DNA of 64,000 nt from Triticum aestivum (taxonomy: Eukaryota > Streptophyta > Magnoliopsida > Poales > Poaceae). Every line of letters starts with the position of its first letter. Within the stretch, counting starts at the first letter, position 1. The stretch covers positions 476,319,037-476,383,036 of the forward strand of contig NC_057800.1 in NCBI RefSeq assembly GCF_018294505.1, written 5' to 3'. Positions 1-11,375 of this stretch are shown here, one piece after another. Below the pieces are notes generated by a model, which searched no databases, was not told the DNA's origin, and saw only the letters and a program-made list of their open reading frames with translations. The translations under genes were made by a program, and so were the position numbers.

Positions 1-1180
1 ATATGTTAGTTGTGAGATGATGTATTACGGAACGAGTAAAGAGACTTGCCGGTAACGAGATTGAACTAGGTATTGGATACCGACGATCGAATCTCGGGCA
101 AGTAACATACCGATGACAAAGGGAACAACGTATGTTGTTATGCGGTCTGACCGATAAAGATCTTCGTAGAATATGTAGGAGCCAATATGGGCATCCAGGT
201 CCCGCTATTGGTTATTGACCAGAGACGTGTCTCGGTCATGTCTACATTGTTCTCGAACCCGTAGGGTCCGCACGCTTAAGGTTACGATGACAGTTATATT
301 ATGAGTTTATGCATTTTGATGTACCGAAGGTTGTTCGGAGTCCCGGATGTGATCACGGACATGACGAGGAGTCTCGAAATGGTCGAGACATAAAGATTGA
401 TATATTGGAAGTCTATGTTTGGACATCGGAAGTGTTCCGGGTGAAATCGGGATTTTACCGGGTTACCGGGAGGTTACCGGAACCCCCCGGGAGCCATATG
501 GGCCATCATGGGCCTTAGTGGAAAGGAGAAAGGGGCAGCCCAAGGGGGCTGCGCGCCTCCCCCCTTCCCCTAGTCCTATTAGGACTAGGAGAGGTGGCCG
601 GCCACCCCTCTCCCTCTTTCCCCCTTGGGAATCCTAGTTGGAATAGGATTGGGGGGGGGAGTCCTACTCCCGGTAGGAGTAGGACTCCTCCTGCGCCTCT
701 CCCTCTTGGCCGGCGCCCCCTCCCCCCTTGGCTCCTTTATATACGGAGGCAGGGGCACCTCTAAACACACAAGTTGACACAAGTTGATCCACGTGATCGA
801 TTCCTTAGCCGTGTGCGGTGCCCCCTGCCACCATATTCCTCGATAATACTGTAGCGGAGTTTAGGCGAAGCCCTGCTGCTGTAGTTCATCAAGATCGTCA
901 CCACGCCGTCGTGCTGACGAAACTCTTCCCCGACACTTTGCTGGATCGGAGTCCGGGGATCGTCATCGAGCTGAACGTGTGCTCGAACTCGGAGGTGCCG
1001 TAGTTTCGGTGCTTGATCGGTTGGATCGTGAAGACGTACGACTACTTCCTCTACGTCGTGTCATCGCTTCCGCAGTCGGTCTGCGTTGGGTACGTAGACA
1101 ACACTCTCCTCTCGTTGCTATGCATCACATGATCCTGTGTGCGCGTAGGAAATTTTTTGAAATTACTACGAAACCCAACA
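1..1180 (+). repeat. 5' LTR of Copia I (partial)
   Basis: Directly repeated at 6845-8024 with 6 mismatches and no gaps. It ends in the canonical CA (CCCAACA). It carries a GC-rich stretch at about 480-735 followed by a TATA-like box and the presumed transcription start. Short reading frames in this LTR are chance and encode nothing recognisable. Confidence 0.95.
736..744 (+). promoter_or_regulatory. TATA box of the Copia I LTR promoter
   Basis: TTTATATAC follows a CT/GC-rich stretch, and the same motif is at the equivalent position in the 3' LTR (7580-7588) and, inverted, in the other Copia LTRs of the window. Its place, about 440 bases before the LTR end, fits a U3/R boundary shortly downstream. 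It is assigned from sequence and position only. Confidence 0.6.
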
Positions 1181-1181
1181 G

Positions 1182-1195
1182 TGGCATCCGAGCCT
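1182..1195 (+). other. Primer binding site of Copia I (mutated)
   Basis: Just after the 5' LTR lies TGGCATCCGAGCCT, which differs at a few bases from TGGTATCAGAGCCA, the usual Copia site complementary to the 3' end of initiator methionine tRNA. The unmutated form is visible (inverted) in the outer right-hand Copia element at 60495-60508. Confidence 0.75.
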
Positions 1196-2400
1196 AGGTT
1201 ATTGATGTTGATGTTATATGCACGAGTAGAACACAAGTGAGTTGTGGACGATACAAGTCATACTGCCTACCAGCATGTCATACTTTGGTTCGGCGGTATT
1301 GTTGGAAGAGACGACCCGGACCAACCTTACGCGTACGCTTACGCGAGACCGGTTCCCTCGACGTGCTTTGCACAGAGATGGCTTGCGGGCGACTGTCTCT
1401 CCAACTTTAGTTGAACCGAGTATGGCTACGCCCGGTCCTTGAGAAGGTTAAAACGGAGTCTATTTGACAAACTATCGTTGTGGTTTTGATGCGTAGGTGA
1501 GATTGGTTCTTACTTAAGCCCGTAGCAGCCACGTAAAACATGCAACAACAAAGTAGAGGACGTCTAACTTGTTTTTGCAGGGCATGTTGTGATGTGATAT
1601 GGTCAAGGCATGATGCTGAATTTTATTGTATGAGATGATCATGTTTTGTAACCGAGTTATCGGCAACTGGCAGGAGCCATATGGTTGTCGCTTTATTGTA
1701 TGCAATGCAATCGCGATGTAATGCTTTACTTTATTACTAAACGGTAGTGATAGTCGTGGAAGCATAAGATTGGCGAGACGACAACGATGCTACGATGGAG
1801 ATCAAGGTGTCGCGCCGGTGACGATGGTGATCATGACGGTGCTTCGGAGATGGAGATCACAAGCACAAGATGATGATGGCCATATCATATCACTTATATT
1901 GATTGCATGTGATGTTTATCCTTTTATGCATCTTATCTTGCTTTGATTGACGGTAGCATTATAAGATGATCTCTCACTAAATTATCAAGAAGTGTTCTCC
2001 CTGAGTATGCACCGTTGCCAAAGTTCGTCGTGCCCAGACACCACGTGATGATCGGGTGTGATAAGCTCTACGTCCATCTACAACGGGTACAAGCCAGTTT
2101 TGCACACGCAGAATACTCAGGTTAAACTTGACGAGCCTAGCATATGCAGATATGGCCTCGGAACACGGAGACCGAAAGGTCGAGCGTGAATCATATAGTA
2201 GATATGATCAACATAATGATGTTCACCGATGAAACTACTCCATCTCACGTGATGATCGGACATGGTTTAGTTGATTTGGATCACGTGATCACTTAGAGGA
2301 TTAGAGGGATGTCTATCTAAGTGGGAGTTCTTAAGTAATATGATTAAATTGAACTTAAATTTATCATGAACTTAGTCCTGGTAGTATTTTGCAAATCATG
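1196..2400 (+). other. Copia I 5' untranslated leader, non-coding
   Basis: About 1.2 kb between the primer binding site and gag. No conserved domain is visible in any frame. The sequence is shared, inverted, with the corresponding leaders of the two right-hand Copia elements (about 54100-55340 and 59300-60490), so it is family leader sequence, not host DNA. Confidence 0.7.
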
Positions 2401-2446
2401 TTGTAGATCAATAGCTCGCGTTGTTGCTTCCCTGTGTTTATTTTGA

Positions 2447-3219
2447 TATGTTCCTAGAGAAAATTGTGTTGAAAAATGTTAGTAGCAATGTTGCGGATTT
2501 GATCCGTGATCTGAGGTTAAATCCTCATTGCTGCACAGAAGAATTATGTCCTTAATGCACCGCTAGGTGACGGACCTATTGCAGGAGCAAATGCAGACGT
2601 TATGAACGTTTGGCTAGCTCAATATGATGACTACTTGATAGTTTAAGTGCACCATGCTTAACGGCTTAGAATCGGGACTTCAAAGACGTTTTGAATGTCA
2701 TGGACCATATGAGATGTTCCAGGAGTTGAAGCTAATATTTCAAGCAAATACCCGAGTTGAGAGATATGAAGTCTCCAACAAGTTCTATAGCTAAAAGATG
2801 GAGGAGAATCGCTCAACTAGTGAGCATGTGCTCAGATTGTCTGAGTACTACAATCGCTTGAATCAAGTGGGAGTTAATCTTCCAGATAAGATAGTGATTG
2901 ACAGAATTCTCTAGTCACCATCACCAAGTTAGTAGAACTTCGTGATGAACTATGACATGCAAGGGATAACGGAAACGATTCCCAAGCTCTTCGTAATGCG
3001 GAAATTGACGAAGGTAGAAATCGAGAAAAACATCAAGTGTTGATGGTAGACAAGACCACTAGTTTCAAGAAAAGGGGCAGAAGGAAGAAGGGGAACTTCA
3101 AGAAGAACAGCAAGCAAGTTGCTGCTCAAGTGAAGAAGCCCAAGTCTGATCCTAAGCCTGAGACTAAGTGTTTCTACTGCAAAGGGACTGGTCACTGGAA
3201 GCGGATCTACCCCAAGTGA
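2447..3219 (+). pseudogene. Copia I gag (broken)
   Basis: Remains of the capsid gene. In an intact element this protein packages the RNA into virus-like particles. The clearest part is the CCHC zinc knuckle CFYCKGTGHWKRIYPK at about 3168-3216, preceded by a lysine-rich stretch typical of Copia nucleocapsids (3061-3160). Upstream the frame is interrupted repeatedly (for example around 2510-2530, 2645 and 2790), so no full-length Gag can be made. The same zinc knuckle occurs at about 58486-58533 in the outer right-hand element. Confidence 0.85.
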
Positions 3220-6100
3220 TTGGCGGATAAGAAGGATGGCAAAGTGAACATAAGTATATTTGATATACATGTTATTGATGTGTACTTTACTAGTGTTTAT
3301 CGCAAACCCTCAGTATTTGATACTAGTTCAGTTGCTAAGATTAGTAACTCGAAACGGGAGTTGCAGAATAAACAGAGACTAGTTAAGGGTGAAGTGACGA
3401 TGTGTGTTGGAAGTGGTTCCAAGATTGATATGATCATCGTCACACACTCCCTATACTTTCGGGATTAGTGTTGAACCTAAATAAGTGTTATTTGGTGTTT
3501 GCGTTGAGCATGAATATGATTTGATCATGTTTATTGTAATACGATTATTCATTTAAGTAAGAGAATAAATTGTTGTTCTGTTTACATGAATAGAACCTTA
3601 TATGGTTACACACCCAATGAAAATAGTTTGTTGGATCTCGATCGTAGTGATACACATAATCATAATATTGAAACCAAAAGATGCAAAGTTAATAATGATA
3701 AGTGCAACTTGTTTGTAGCACTGCCGTTTAGGTCATATTGGTGTAAAGCGCATGAAGAAACTCCATACTGATGGAATTTTGGAATCACTTGATTATGAAT
3801 CACTTGATGCTTGCGAACTGTGCCTTTTGGGCAAGATGACTAAAACTCCGTTCTCCGGAACAATGGAACGAGCTACTGACTTATTGGAAATAATACATAC
3901 CGATGTATGCGATCCAATGAGTGCTGATGCTCGTGGCAAGCATCGTTGTTTTCTGACCTTCACAAGATGATTTGAGCAGATATGGGTATATCTACTTGAT
4001 GAAACATAAGTCTGAAATAGTTGAAAGGTTCAAAGAATTTCAGAGTGAAGTGGAAAAATCATCGTAACAAGAAAATAAAGTTTCTGCGATCTGATCGCGG
4101 AGACAAATATTTGAGTTACGAGTTTGGTCTTCAATTAAAACAATGTGGAATAGTTTCACAGCTCACGCCACCTGGAACACCACATCGTTATGGTGTGTCC
4201 GAACGTCGTAACCGCACTTTATTTGATATGGTGCGATCTATGATATCTCTTTACCACTATCGTTTTGGGGTTATGCATTAGAGACAGCTGCATTCACGTT
4301 TTAAAATAGGGCACCATCTAAATCCGTTGAGACGACACTGTATGAACTATGGTTTAGCAGTAAACCTAAGCTGTTGTTTCTTAAAGTTTGGGGCTGCGAT
4401 GCTTATGTGAAAAAGTTTCATCCTGATAAGCTCGAACCCAAATCGGAGAAGTGCGTCTTCATAGAATACCCAAAGGAAATTGTTGGGTACACCTTCTATC
4501 ACAGATCCGAAGGCAAGACATTCGTTGCTAAAATGGATCCTTTCCAGAGAAGGAGTTTCTCTCGAAAGAAGTGAGTGGGAGGAGAGTAGAACTTGATGAG
4601 GTAATTATACCTTCTCCCTTATTGGAAAGTAGTTCATCACAGAAATCAGTTCCAGTGATTCCTACACCAATAAGTGAGGAAGTTAATGATGATGATCATC
4701 AAACTTCAGATCAAGTTACTACCAAACCTCGTAGGTCTTCCAGAGTAAGATCCGCACCAGAGTGGTACGGTAATCATGTTCTGGAAGTCATGTTACTAGA
4801 CCATGATGAACCTACGAACTATGAGGAAGCAATGATGAGCCCAGATTCCACGAAATGGCTTGAGGCCATGAAATCTGAGATATGATCCATGTATGAGAAC
4901 AAAGTGTAGACTTTGATTGACTTGCCCGATGATCGGTGAGTCATTAAGAATAAATGGATCTTCAAGAGGAAGACGGACGTTGATAGTAGTGTTACTATCT
5001 ACAAAGCTAGACTTGTCGAAAAAGGTTTTTGACAAAGTTCAAGGTGTTGAATACGATGAGATTTTCTTACTCGTATCGATGCTTAAAAGTCTGTCCGAAT
5101 CATGTTAGCAATTGCCGCATTTTATGATTATGAAATTTGGCAGATGGATGTCAAAACTGCATTCCTGAATGGATTTCTGGAAGAAGAGTTGTATATGATG
5201 CAACCGGAAGGTTTTGTCGATCCAAAGGGAGCTAACAAAGTGTGCAAGCTCCAGCGATCCATTTATGGACTGGTGCAAGAATCTCGGAGTTGGAATATAC
5301 GCTTTGATAAGTTGATCAAAGCATATAGTTTTTGTACAGACTTACGGTGAAGCCTGTATTTACAAGAAAGTGAGTGGGAGCACTACAACATTTCTGATAA
5401 GTATATGTGAATGACATATTGTTGATCAGAAATAATGTAGAATTATTCTGCAAAGCATGAAAGGATACTTGAATAAAAGTTTTTCAAAGAAAGACCTTGG
5501 TGAAGCTGCTTACACATTGAGCATCAAGATCTATATAGATAGATGAAGACGCTTGATAAGATTTTTCAATGAATACATACCTTGATAAATTTTTGAAATA
5601 GTTCAAAATGGAACAGTCAAAGAAGGAGTTCTTGCCTGTGTTGCAAGGTGTGAAGTTGAGTAAGACTCAAAGCCCGACCACGGCAGAAAATAGAAAGAGA
5701 ATGAAAGTCATTCCCTATGCCTCAGTCACAGGTTCTATAAAGTATGCCATGCTGTATACCAGATCTATTGTATGCCATACCACTGAGTTTGGCAAGGGAG
5801 TACAATAGTGATCTAGGAGTAGATCACTGGAGAGCGGTCAAAATTGTCCTTAGTGGAATAAGGATATGTTTCTCGATTATGGAAAAAGGTTCGTCGTAAA
5901 GGGTTACGCCGATGCAAGTTTGACACTAATCTAGATGACTCTAAGTCTCGATCTAGATACATATTGAAAGTGGGAGCAATTAGCTAGAGTAGCTCCATGC
6001 AGAGCATTGTTGACATAGAAATTTGCAAAATACATGAGGATCTGAATGTGGCAGACCCGTTGACTAAGATTCTCTCACAAGCAAAACATGATCACACCTT
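3220..6100 (+). pseudogene. Copia I pol remnants: protease, integrase, reverse transcriptase, RNase H (broken)
   Basis: Degenerate pol in Copia order. A short protease-like piece lies at about 3390-3470. The GAG-pre-integrase region starts near 3752 (MKKLHTDGILESL, later CELCLLGKM). The integrase core has SDRGDKYLS and a GVSERRNRTL segment (4096-4230). Its C-terminal part is at about 4374-4570. Reverse transcriptase has an MDVKTAFLNG motif near 5140 and a catalytic-site segment near 5409 that reads YVND where the family normally has two aspartates. RNase H traces follow at about 5880-6070. More than ten stops or frameshifts separate these pieces, so no enzyme can be produced. Several stops look like G-to-A changes of tryptophan codons, the pattern expected from decay of methylated cytosines. 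Confidence 0.88.
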
Positions 6101-6107
6101 AGTACTC

Positions 6108-6262
6108 CTTGGGTGTTAATCACATAGCGATGTGAACTAGATTACTGAATCTAGTAAACCCTTTGGGTGTTGGTCACATAGCGATGTGAACTATGGGTGT
6201 TAATCACATGGTGATGTGAACTATTGCTGTTAAATCACATGGCGATGTGAACTAGATTATTG
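6108..6262 (+). repeat. Subterminal tandem repeats with CACAT/ATGTG palindromes (Copia I)
   Basis: About four imperfect copies of a unit reading GGTGTTAATCACATagcGATGTGAACTA, two of them with an added CTAGATTA..ACTCTAGT segment, end just before the purine tract and 3' LTR. CACAT and ATGTG in each unit are inverted, so each can form a small hairpin. The same array is at the matching place in the other two Copia elements (46795-46950 and 50210-50340). Confidence 0.8.
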
Positions 6263-6270
6263 ACTCTAGT

Positions 6271-6283
6271 GCAAGTGGGAGAC
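6271..6283 (+). other. Polypurine tract of Copia I
   Basis: GCAAGTGGGAGAC directly precedes the 3' LTR. In retroelements this RNase H-resistant purine run primes plus-strand DNA synthesis. The identical string, inverted, abuts the 3' LTR of the inner and outer right-hand elements. Confidence 0.8.
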
Positions 6284-8024
6284 TGAAGGAAATATGCCCT
6301 AGAGGCAATAATAAAGTTATTATTTATTTCCTTATAATCATGATAAATGTTTATTATTCATGCTAGAATTGTATTAACCGGAAACATAATACATGTGTGA
6401 ATACATAGACAAACAGAGTGTCACTAGTATGCCTCTACTTGACTAGCTCGTTAATCAAAGATGGTTATGTTTCCTAACCATGAACAATGAGTTGTTATTT
6501 GATTAACGAGGTCACATCATTAGTTGAATGATCTGATTGACATGACCCATTCCATTAGCTTAGCACCCGATCGTTTAGTATGTTGCTATTGCTTTCTTCA
6601 TGACTTATACATGTTCCTATGACTATGAGATTATGCAACTCCCGTTTACCGGAGGAACACTTTGGGTACTACCAAACGTCACAACGTAACTGGGTGATTA
6701 TAAAGGAGTACTACAGGTGTCTCCAATGGTCGATGTTGGGTTGGCGTATTTCGAGATTAGGATTTGTCACTCCGATTGTCGGAGAGGTATCTCTGGGCCC
6801 TCTCGGTAATACACATCACATAAGCCTTGCAAGCATTACAACTAATATGTTAGTTGTGAGATGATGTATTACGGAACGAGTAAAGAGACTTGCCGGTAAC
6901 GAGATTGAACTAGGTATTGGATACCGACGATCGAATCTCGGGCAAGTAACATACCGATGACAAAGGGAACAACGTATGTTGTTATGCGGTCTGACCGATA
7001 AAGATCTTCGTAGAATATGTAGGAGCCAATATGGGCATCCAGGTCCCGCTATTGGTTATTGACCAGAGACGTGTCTCGGTCATGTCTACATTGTTCTCGA
7101 ACCCGTAGGGTCCGCACGCTTAAGGTTACGATGACAGTTATATTATGAGTTTATGCATTTTGATGTACCGAAGGTTGTTCGGAGTCCCGGATGTGATCAC
7201 GGACATGACGAGGAGTCTCGAAATGGTCGAGACATAAAGATTGATATATTGGAAGTCTATGTTTGGACATCGGAAGTGTTCCGGGTGAAATCGGGATTTT
7301 ACCGGGTTACCGGGAGGTTACCGGAACCCCCCGGGAGCCATATGGGCCATCATGGGCCTTAGTGGAAAGGAGAAAGGGGCAGCCCAAGGGGGCTGCGCGC
7401 CTCCCCCCTTCCCCTAGTCCTATTAGGACTAGGAGAGGTGGCCGGCCACCCCTCTCCCTCTTTCCCCCTTGGGAATCCTAGTTGGAATAGGATTGGGGGG
7501 GGGAGTCCTACTCCCGGTAGGAGTAGGACTCCTCCTGCGCCTCTCCCTCTTGGCCGGCGCACCCTCCCCCCTTGGCTCCTTTATATACGGAGGCAGGGGC
7601 ACCTCTAAACACACAAGTTGACACAAGTTGATCCACGTGATCGATTCCTTAGCCGTGTGCGGTGCCCCCTGCAACCATATTCCTCGATAATACTGTAGCG
7701 GAGTTTAGGCGAAGCCCTGCTGCTGTAGTTCATCAAGATTGTCACCATGCCGTCGTGCTGACGAAACTCTTCCCCGACACTTTGCTGGATCGGAGTCCGG
7801 GGATCGTCATCGAGCTGAACGTGTGCTCGAACTCGGAGGTGCCGTAGTTTCGGTGCTTGATCGGTTGGATCGTGAAGACGTACGACTACTTCCTCTACGT
7901 CGTGTCATCGCTTCCGCAGTCGGTCTGCGTTGGGTACGTAGACAACACTCTCCTCTCGTTGCTATGCATCACATGATCCTATGTGCGCGTAGGAAATTTT
8001 TTGAAATTACCACGAAACCCAACA
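6284..8024 (+). repeat. 3' LTR of Copia I (complete, 1741 bp)
   Basis: Starts TGAAGGAAATATGCCCTA and ends CCCAACA. The last 1180 bases match the partial 5' LTR at 1-1180. A TATA-like box is at 7580-7588. This full-length copy defines the LTR size. Confidence 0.95.
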
Positions 8025-8600
8025 CATAAGGCAGCAAAACACAGGAGCCGGGCAAACCCAACATTTAACCAAAGACATGATTCCAAGCTGATGCATATAA
8101 GGCCAAACTCGCGACGCCGAACACTTCCTAAGATATTCGGTCTTTGTGGTGTAAACCGGGCGTAAACAGTGCCCTTTGTAAGAAGCCCCTGGTGTCCAGG
8201 TACGCGCATTATTCTGACGTGCCACATGCCAAGACATCAGCATCCTTCTCAATTGTACTGAGAATCCGAGGGATGTGTATCAACAAGAGATAGTAAAAAA
8301 GGTTGACGCAGGGTCTTAATCTAAAAAGAATCCTTGGAACGGGTCCCTGCTGCACGTCTGTGCCTGTGTCTCCGTTGTGCCGTATTCTGGACGGGTGTAG
8401 CACGATGGTCATCTGTAAAAGAGAGGAACCATGGTATCGCTCAATATGAGTAAAAATTGCCACTTGTCTGCGCGCGTTGAGCCCCTTGTATTTGTGATAG
8501 GGGTGTGGCCATCAAACCTGTATGAATTACATATAGCTGCGTCGGACTCGTCTAGCCGTGTCCGTAGTCTTGACGACCTATCGAATGCTTTAGTTGGTGA
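8025..8600 (-). other. Element B non-coding region after protease
   Basis: Matches the non-coding stretch that follows the protease in element A (about 13900-14580). For example, the minus strand here reads GTTGGGTTTGCCCGGCTCCT, found in element A near 14523. No gene is recognisable. Confidence 0.65.
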
Positions 8601-8607
8601 GGCCGTT

Positions 8608-9048
8608 TTAGTGTGCGGCTGCCAAGGCCGCCACATTCTCTTCGGCGCGCAGGGATCGCTCGATATTTCCATATACTGTAATGATGCCACATGGACCGGG
8701 CATCTTAAGCATGAGGGAAGCATAATGCGGTATTGCATTAAAGCGAGCGAAAGCTTCGCGTCCAAGTAGTGCTTGATAGCCACTTTGGAACGGAGCAATG
8801 TGGAAGGTTAAATTTTTGCTACAGAAGTTATCGGGGAAGCCGAATATAACCTCTAGTAGCAGGGAGCCCGTGCAATGAGCCCCTGGGCCTGGCGTTACTC
8901 CTTTAAAGGTAGTATTGCTGTGGCAAATTTTCGTTGAGTCTATCCCCATTTTGCGGATTGTGTCCTGGTATATCAGGTTTAAGCTGTTGCCGTCGTCCAT
9001 CAGGACTCGTGTGAAGTGGTATCCATCAATTATTGGATCTAATACCAA
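8608..9048 (-). pseudogene. Element B retroviral-type aspartic protease domain (broken)
   Basis: A 146-codon frame whose first 140 residues align with the protease of element A (VLDPIIDG.., KMGID, GNIERSLRAEE). The region where the catalytic aspartate loop should lie reads MDDGN, where element A reads MDGGS. The domain would cleave the Gag polyprotein in a working element. The reading frame joining it to gag is interrupted upstream, so it is best called a remnant. Confidence 0.75.
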
Positions 9049-9099
9049 GGTAGCCCATCCTGCGCTCCGGATACTTGCTGAGTAATCCTGATGGTCGAA

Positions 9100-10858
9100 G
9101 GTGATAGGTTGAGACGGCCAGTGGCGAACTCCGCGGTGATAGGCCCTTGGGCATATTTATCTGGGAGTGCCGCTTTGTTTCTCCCCTTTATCACGTGTAA
9201 CACGTTTACTGTTTTGACTTCTAGTGGAAATTTCTTCTGTTCCCCAGTGCTTTGCTTGCGAGGCTCATCCTCGTCTTCGCTTGGAGTATCCTGCCCCTTA
9301 TGTTCGGCGTAGAGCGTGCCGGACTGCTTGAAGACCCAACATTCTCTGTGGGTATGATTCGCAGGTTTATCGGGGTTGCTATGGATCTGACATATTTGGT
9401 CCAGAATTTTGTTTAGGCTAGACAGTTCATCTCTGGCGCCTTTAGAGGGCGGCTTTTGCTGACCTGGCTGAGAGCTTCTGAAACCGGCGTTTACCGCCGT
9501 GCTCGTCGAGTTGTCTTCTTTATTCTGGCGCTTATTATTTTTGCTGCGTCGTGATTTCCTGTTTCCATCTCTAACTTCGGATGTACTTGGGTCGCTGGTG
9601 CTGCATCGGGCTAGCTAGTTGTCCTCGCCCGCGCAAAAGCGGGTCATGAGGCTTGTTAATGCTGCCATTGTTCTCGGCTTTTCTTAGCCGAGGTGTCTGG
9701 CAAGCCATTCGTCTCGGACGCTGTGTTTAAAAGATGCCAAGGCTTCAGCATCCGGACAATCGACTATTTGGTTTTTTTAGTAATAAACATGTTCCAAAGC
9801 TTTCGGGCTGACTCTCCGGGTTGTTGAGTTATATGACTTAAATCGTCCTCATCCGGAGGTCGGACATAAGTCCCTTGAAAATTTGCCCGAAAAGCGTCTT
9901 CGAGCTCTTCCCAACTTCCAATGGAGCTTTCGGGGAGGCTTTTAAGCCAGTGCCGAGCTGGCCCTTTGAGTTTGAGGGTAAATACTTAATGGCGTGGAGA
10001 TCATCTCCTCGAGCCATATGGATATGGAGGATATAGTCCTCAATCCAGACCCCAGGGTCTGTTGTTCCGTCGTATGCCTCTATGTTTACAGGTTTGAATC
10101 CCTCTAGAAATTCATGGTCCAGCACCTCGTCGGTGAAACATAGGGGGTGTGCGGCACCCCTGTATCTGGGTGTACCGCGTTGTTTGGATGTTTGTTGTGT
10201 TGCATCGTATGCTGGAGCACGCTTATGTGGTCCATAGATGGATCTGGTTGAGCCGTCCTTTTGATGCGAGCCCTCACGTGGATCGCGTATTGGCTTATGT
10301 GCGGCGTTGGTTGCCGCTCTATGTTAGTCGTGAGGTCGTCTATCCGGCTAGATGGCCGTTTTAATTTTTGGTTGTGGGGGATCTGAGGCTTCCTCATCGA
10401 ATTCAGGTAGCAACTTCCGCTTCAGGTAGCTCTTGGTGGGGCGATTACCGCCGTACTTTGCTGCTGTGTTGAGTACTTTACTCCATCTGATTCTGAGTGT
10501 GTCTTGCACAGCCTTGAGCCTTTGCTTCTGCTTTTTTAGACTCCTCGCGGTGGCAACAAGCCTTTGACGGGTATTCTGTTGCTCCGGGTGTCTGTCCGGT
10601 GTGATGTCGTCCGGACTATTATCTTTGACAGAGTTGGGTTGTTCGATTTGATTCTCCGTGTTGCCATGGTCTAGCGATGGTTCTCCCTGCTCTAACGCTG
10701 GGTCTACATGATTGTTGTTTCTGCCGAGGCGGGATTTGGGGCGGCGCTTACGCTGCCACTTTGACTGTTTCTCGAGGGGACAATCCTTCGTTGCGTCCTT
10801 CCGTTCCTTGTTGTTGTTTTCTTTTGGTGTGTCCACCATGTATACATCATGTGATGAA
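9100..10858 (-). pseudogene. Element B gag, central and C-terminal part (broken)
   Basis: This continues the gag frame interrupted by element A. At 10839-10348 there is a basic, coiled-coil-like stretch (MVDTPKENNNK.., ATARSLKKQKQRLKAVQDTL). At 10125-9838 there is the retrotransposon capsid domain (IEAYDGTTDPGVWIEDYILH and MARGDDLHAIKYL). Further down the minus strand (about 9790-9100) are capsid C-terminal and nucleocapsid remnants in several frames. Element A has lost much of this capsid stretch, so B keeps the fuller copy. Confidence 0.8.
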
Positions 10859-10863
10859 GTGGG

Positions 10864-11349
10864 TGAGGGAGTCCTGGATTAGGGGGTGTTCGGGTAGCCG
10901 AACTATACCTTCAGTCGGACTCCTGGACTATGAAGATACAAGATTGAAGACTTCGTCCCGTGTCCGGATGGGACTTTCCTTGGCGTGGAAGGCAAGCTTG
11001 GCGATGCGGATATTCAAGATCTCCTACCATTGTAACCGACTCCATGTAACCCTAACCCTATCCGGTGTCTATATAAACCGGAGGGTTGTAGTCCGTAGGC
11101 AATCAACTCCATACACAACAATCATACCATAGGCTAGCTTCTAGGGTTTAGCCTCCTTGATCTCGTGGTAGATCTACTCTTGTACTGCCCATATCATCAA
11201 TATTAATCAAGCAGGAGTAGGGTATTACCTCCATCGAGAGGGCCCGAACCTGGGTAAAAAACATTGTGTCCCTTGTCTCCTGTTACCATCCGGCCTTGAC
11301 GCACAGTTCGGGACCCCCTACCCGAGATCCGCTGGTTTTGACACCGACA
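10864..11349 (+). repeat. 5' LTR of Gypsy element A (486 bp)
   Basis: Begins TGAGGGAGTCCTGGATTAGG and ends GACACCGACA. The identical frame of 486 bases is at 18704-19189. The likely primer binding site TTGGTGCTTTCATTGAGAG follows at 11350. Confidence 0.95.
11069..11077 (+). promoter_or_regulatory. TATA box of Gypsy element A LTR
   Basis: CTATATAAA lies mid-LTR, repeated in the 3' LTR at 18909-18917 and, inverted, in the LTR of element B near 20280. Position and sequence fit the element promoter. Confidence 0.6.
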
Positions 11350-11375
11350 TTGGTGCTTTCATTGAGAGTTCCTCT

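Larger units (their letters stand above)
1..8024 (+). mobile_element. Copia I: Angela/WIS/BARE-type LTR retrotransposon, 5' end cut by window
   Basis: A Copia-superfamily LTR retrotransposon read left to right. Bases 1-1180 reappear at 6845-8024 without indels, which identifies them as the two LTRs; about 561 bases of the 5' LTR lie outside the window. Between them come a primer binding site, a broken gag with a CCHC zinc knuckle, then GAG-pre-integrase, integrase, reverse transcriptase and traces of RNase H, the Copia order, then a purine tract. I count 6 substitutions in 1180 aligned LTR bases, so insertion is recent. The coding part is nevertheless full of stops and frameshifts. The element sits in the 3' non-coding part of Gypsy element B; the expected right-hand target duplication is CATAA at 8025-8029, with its partner outside the window. 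The family name is from memory of the LTR start and length. Confidence 0.93.

Noticed and set aside
309..1003. Several short frames inside Copia LTRs (repeated at 7153-7847)
   Set aside because: They are identical in both LTRs because the LTRs are identical, carry no domain, and sit in promoter and leader sequence.
11041..11065. CCCTAACCCTA string resembling telomere repeats in the Gypsy LTRs
   Set aside because: Only about two units, present at the same place in each LTR of the family, so it is ordinary LTR sequence, not an interstitial telomere.
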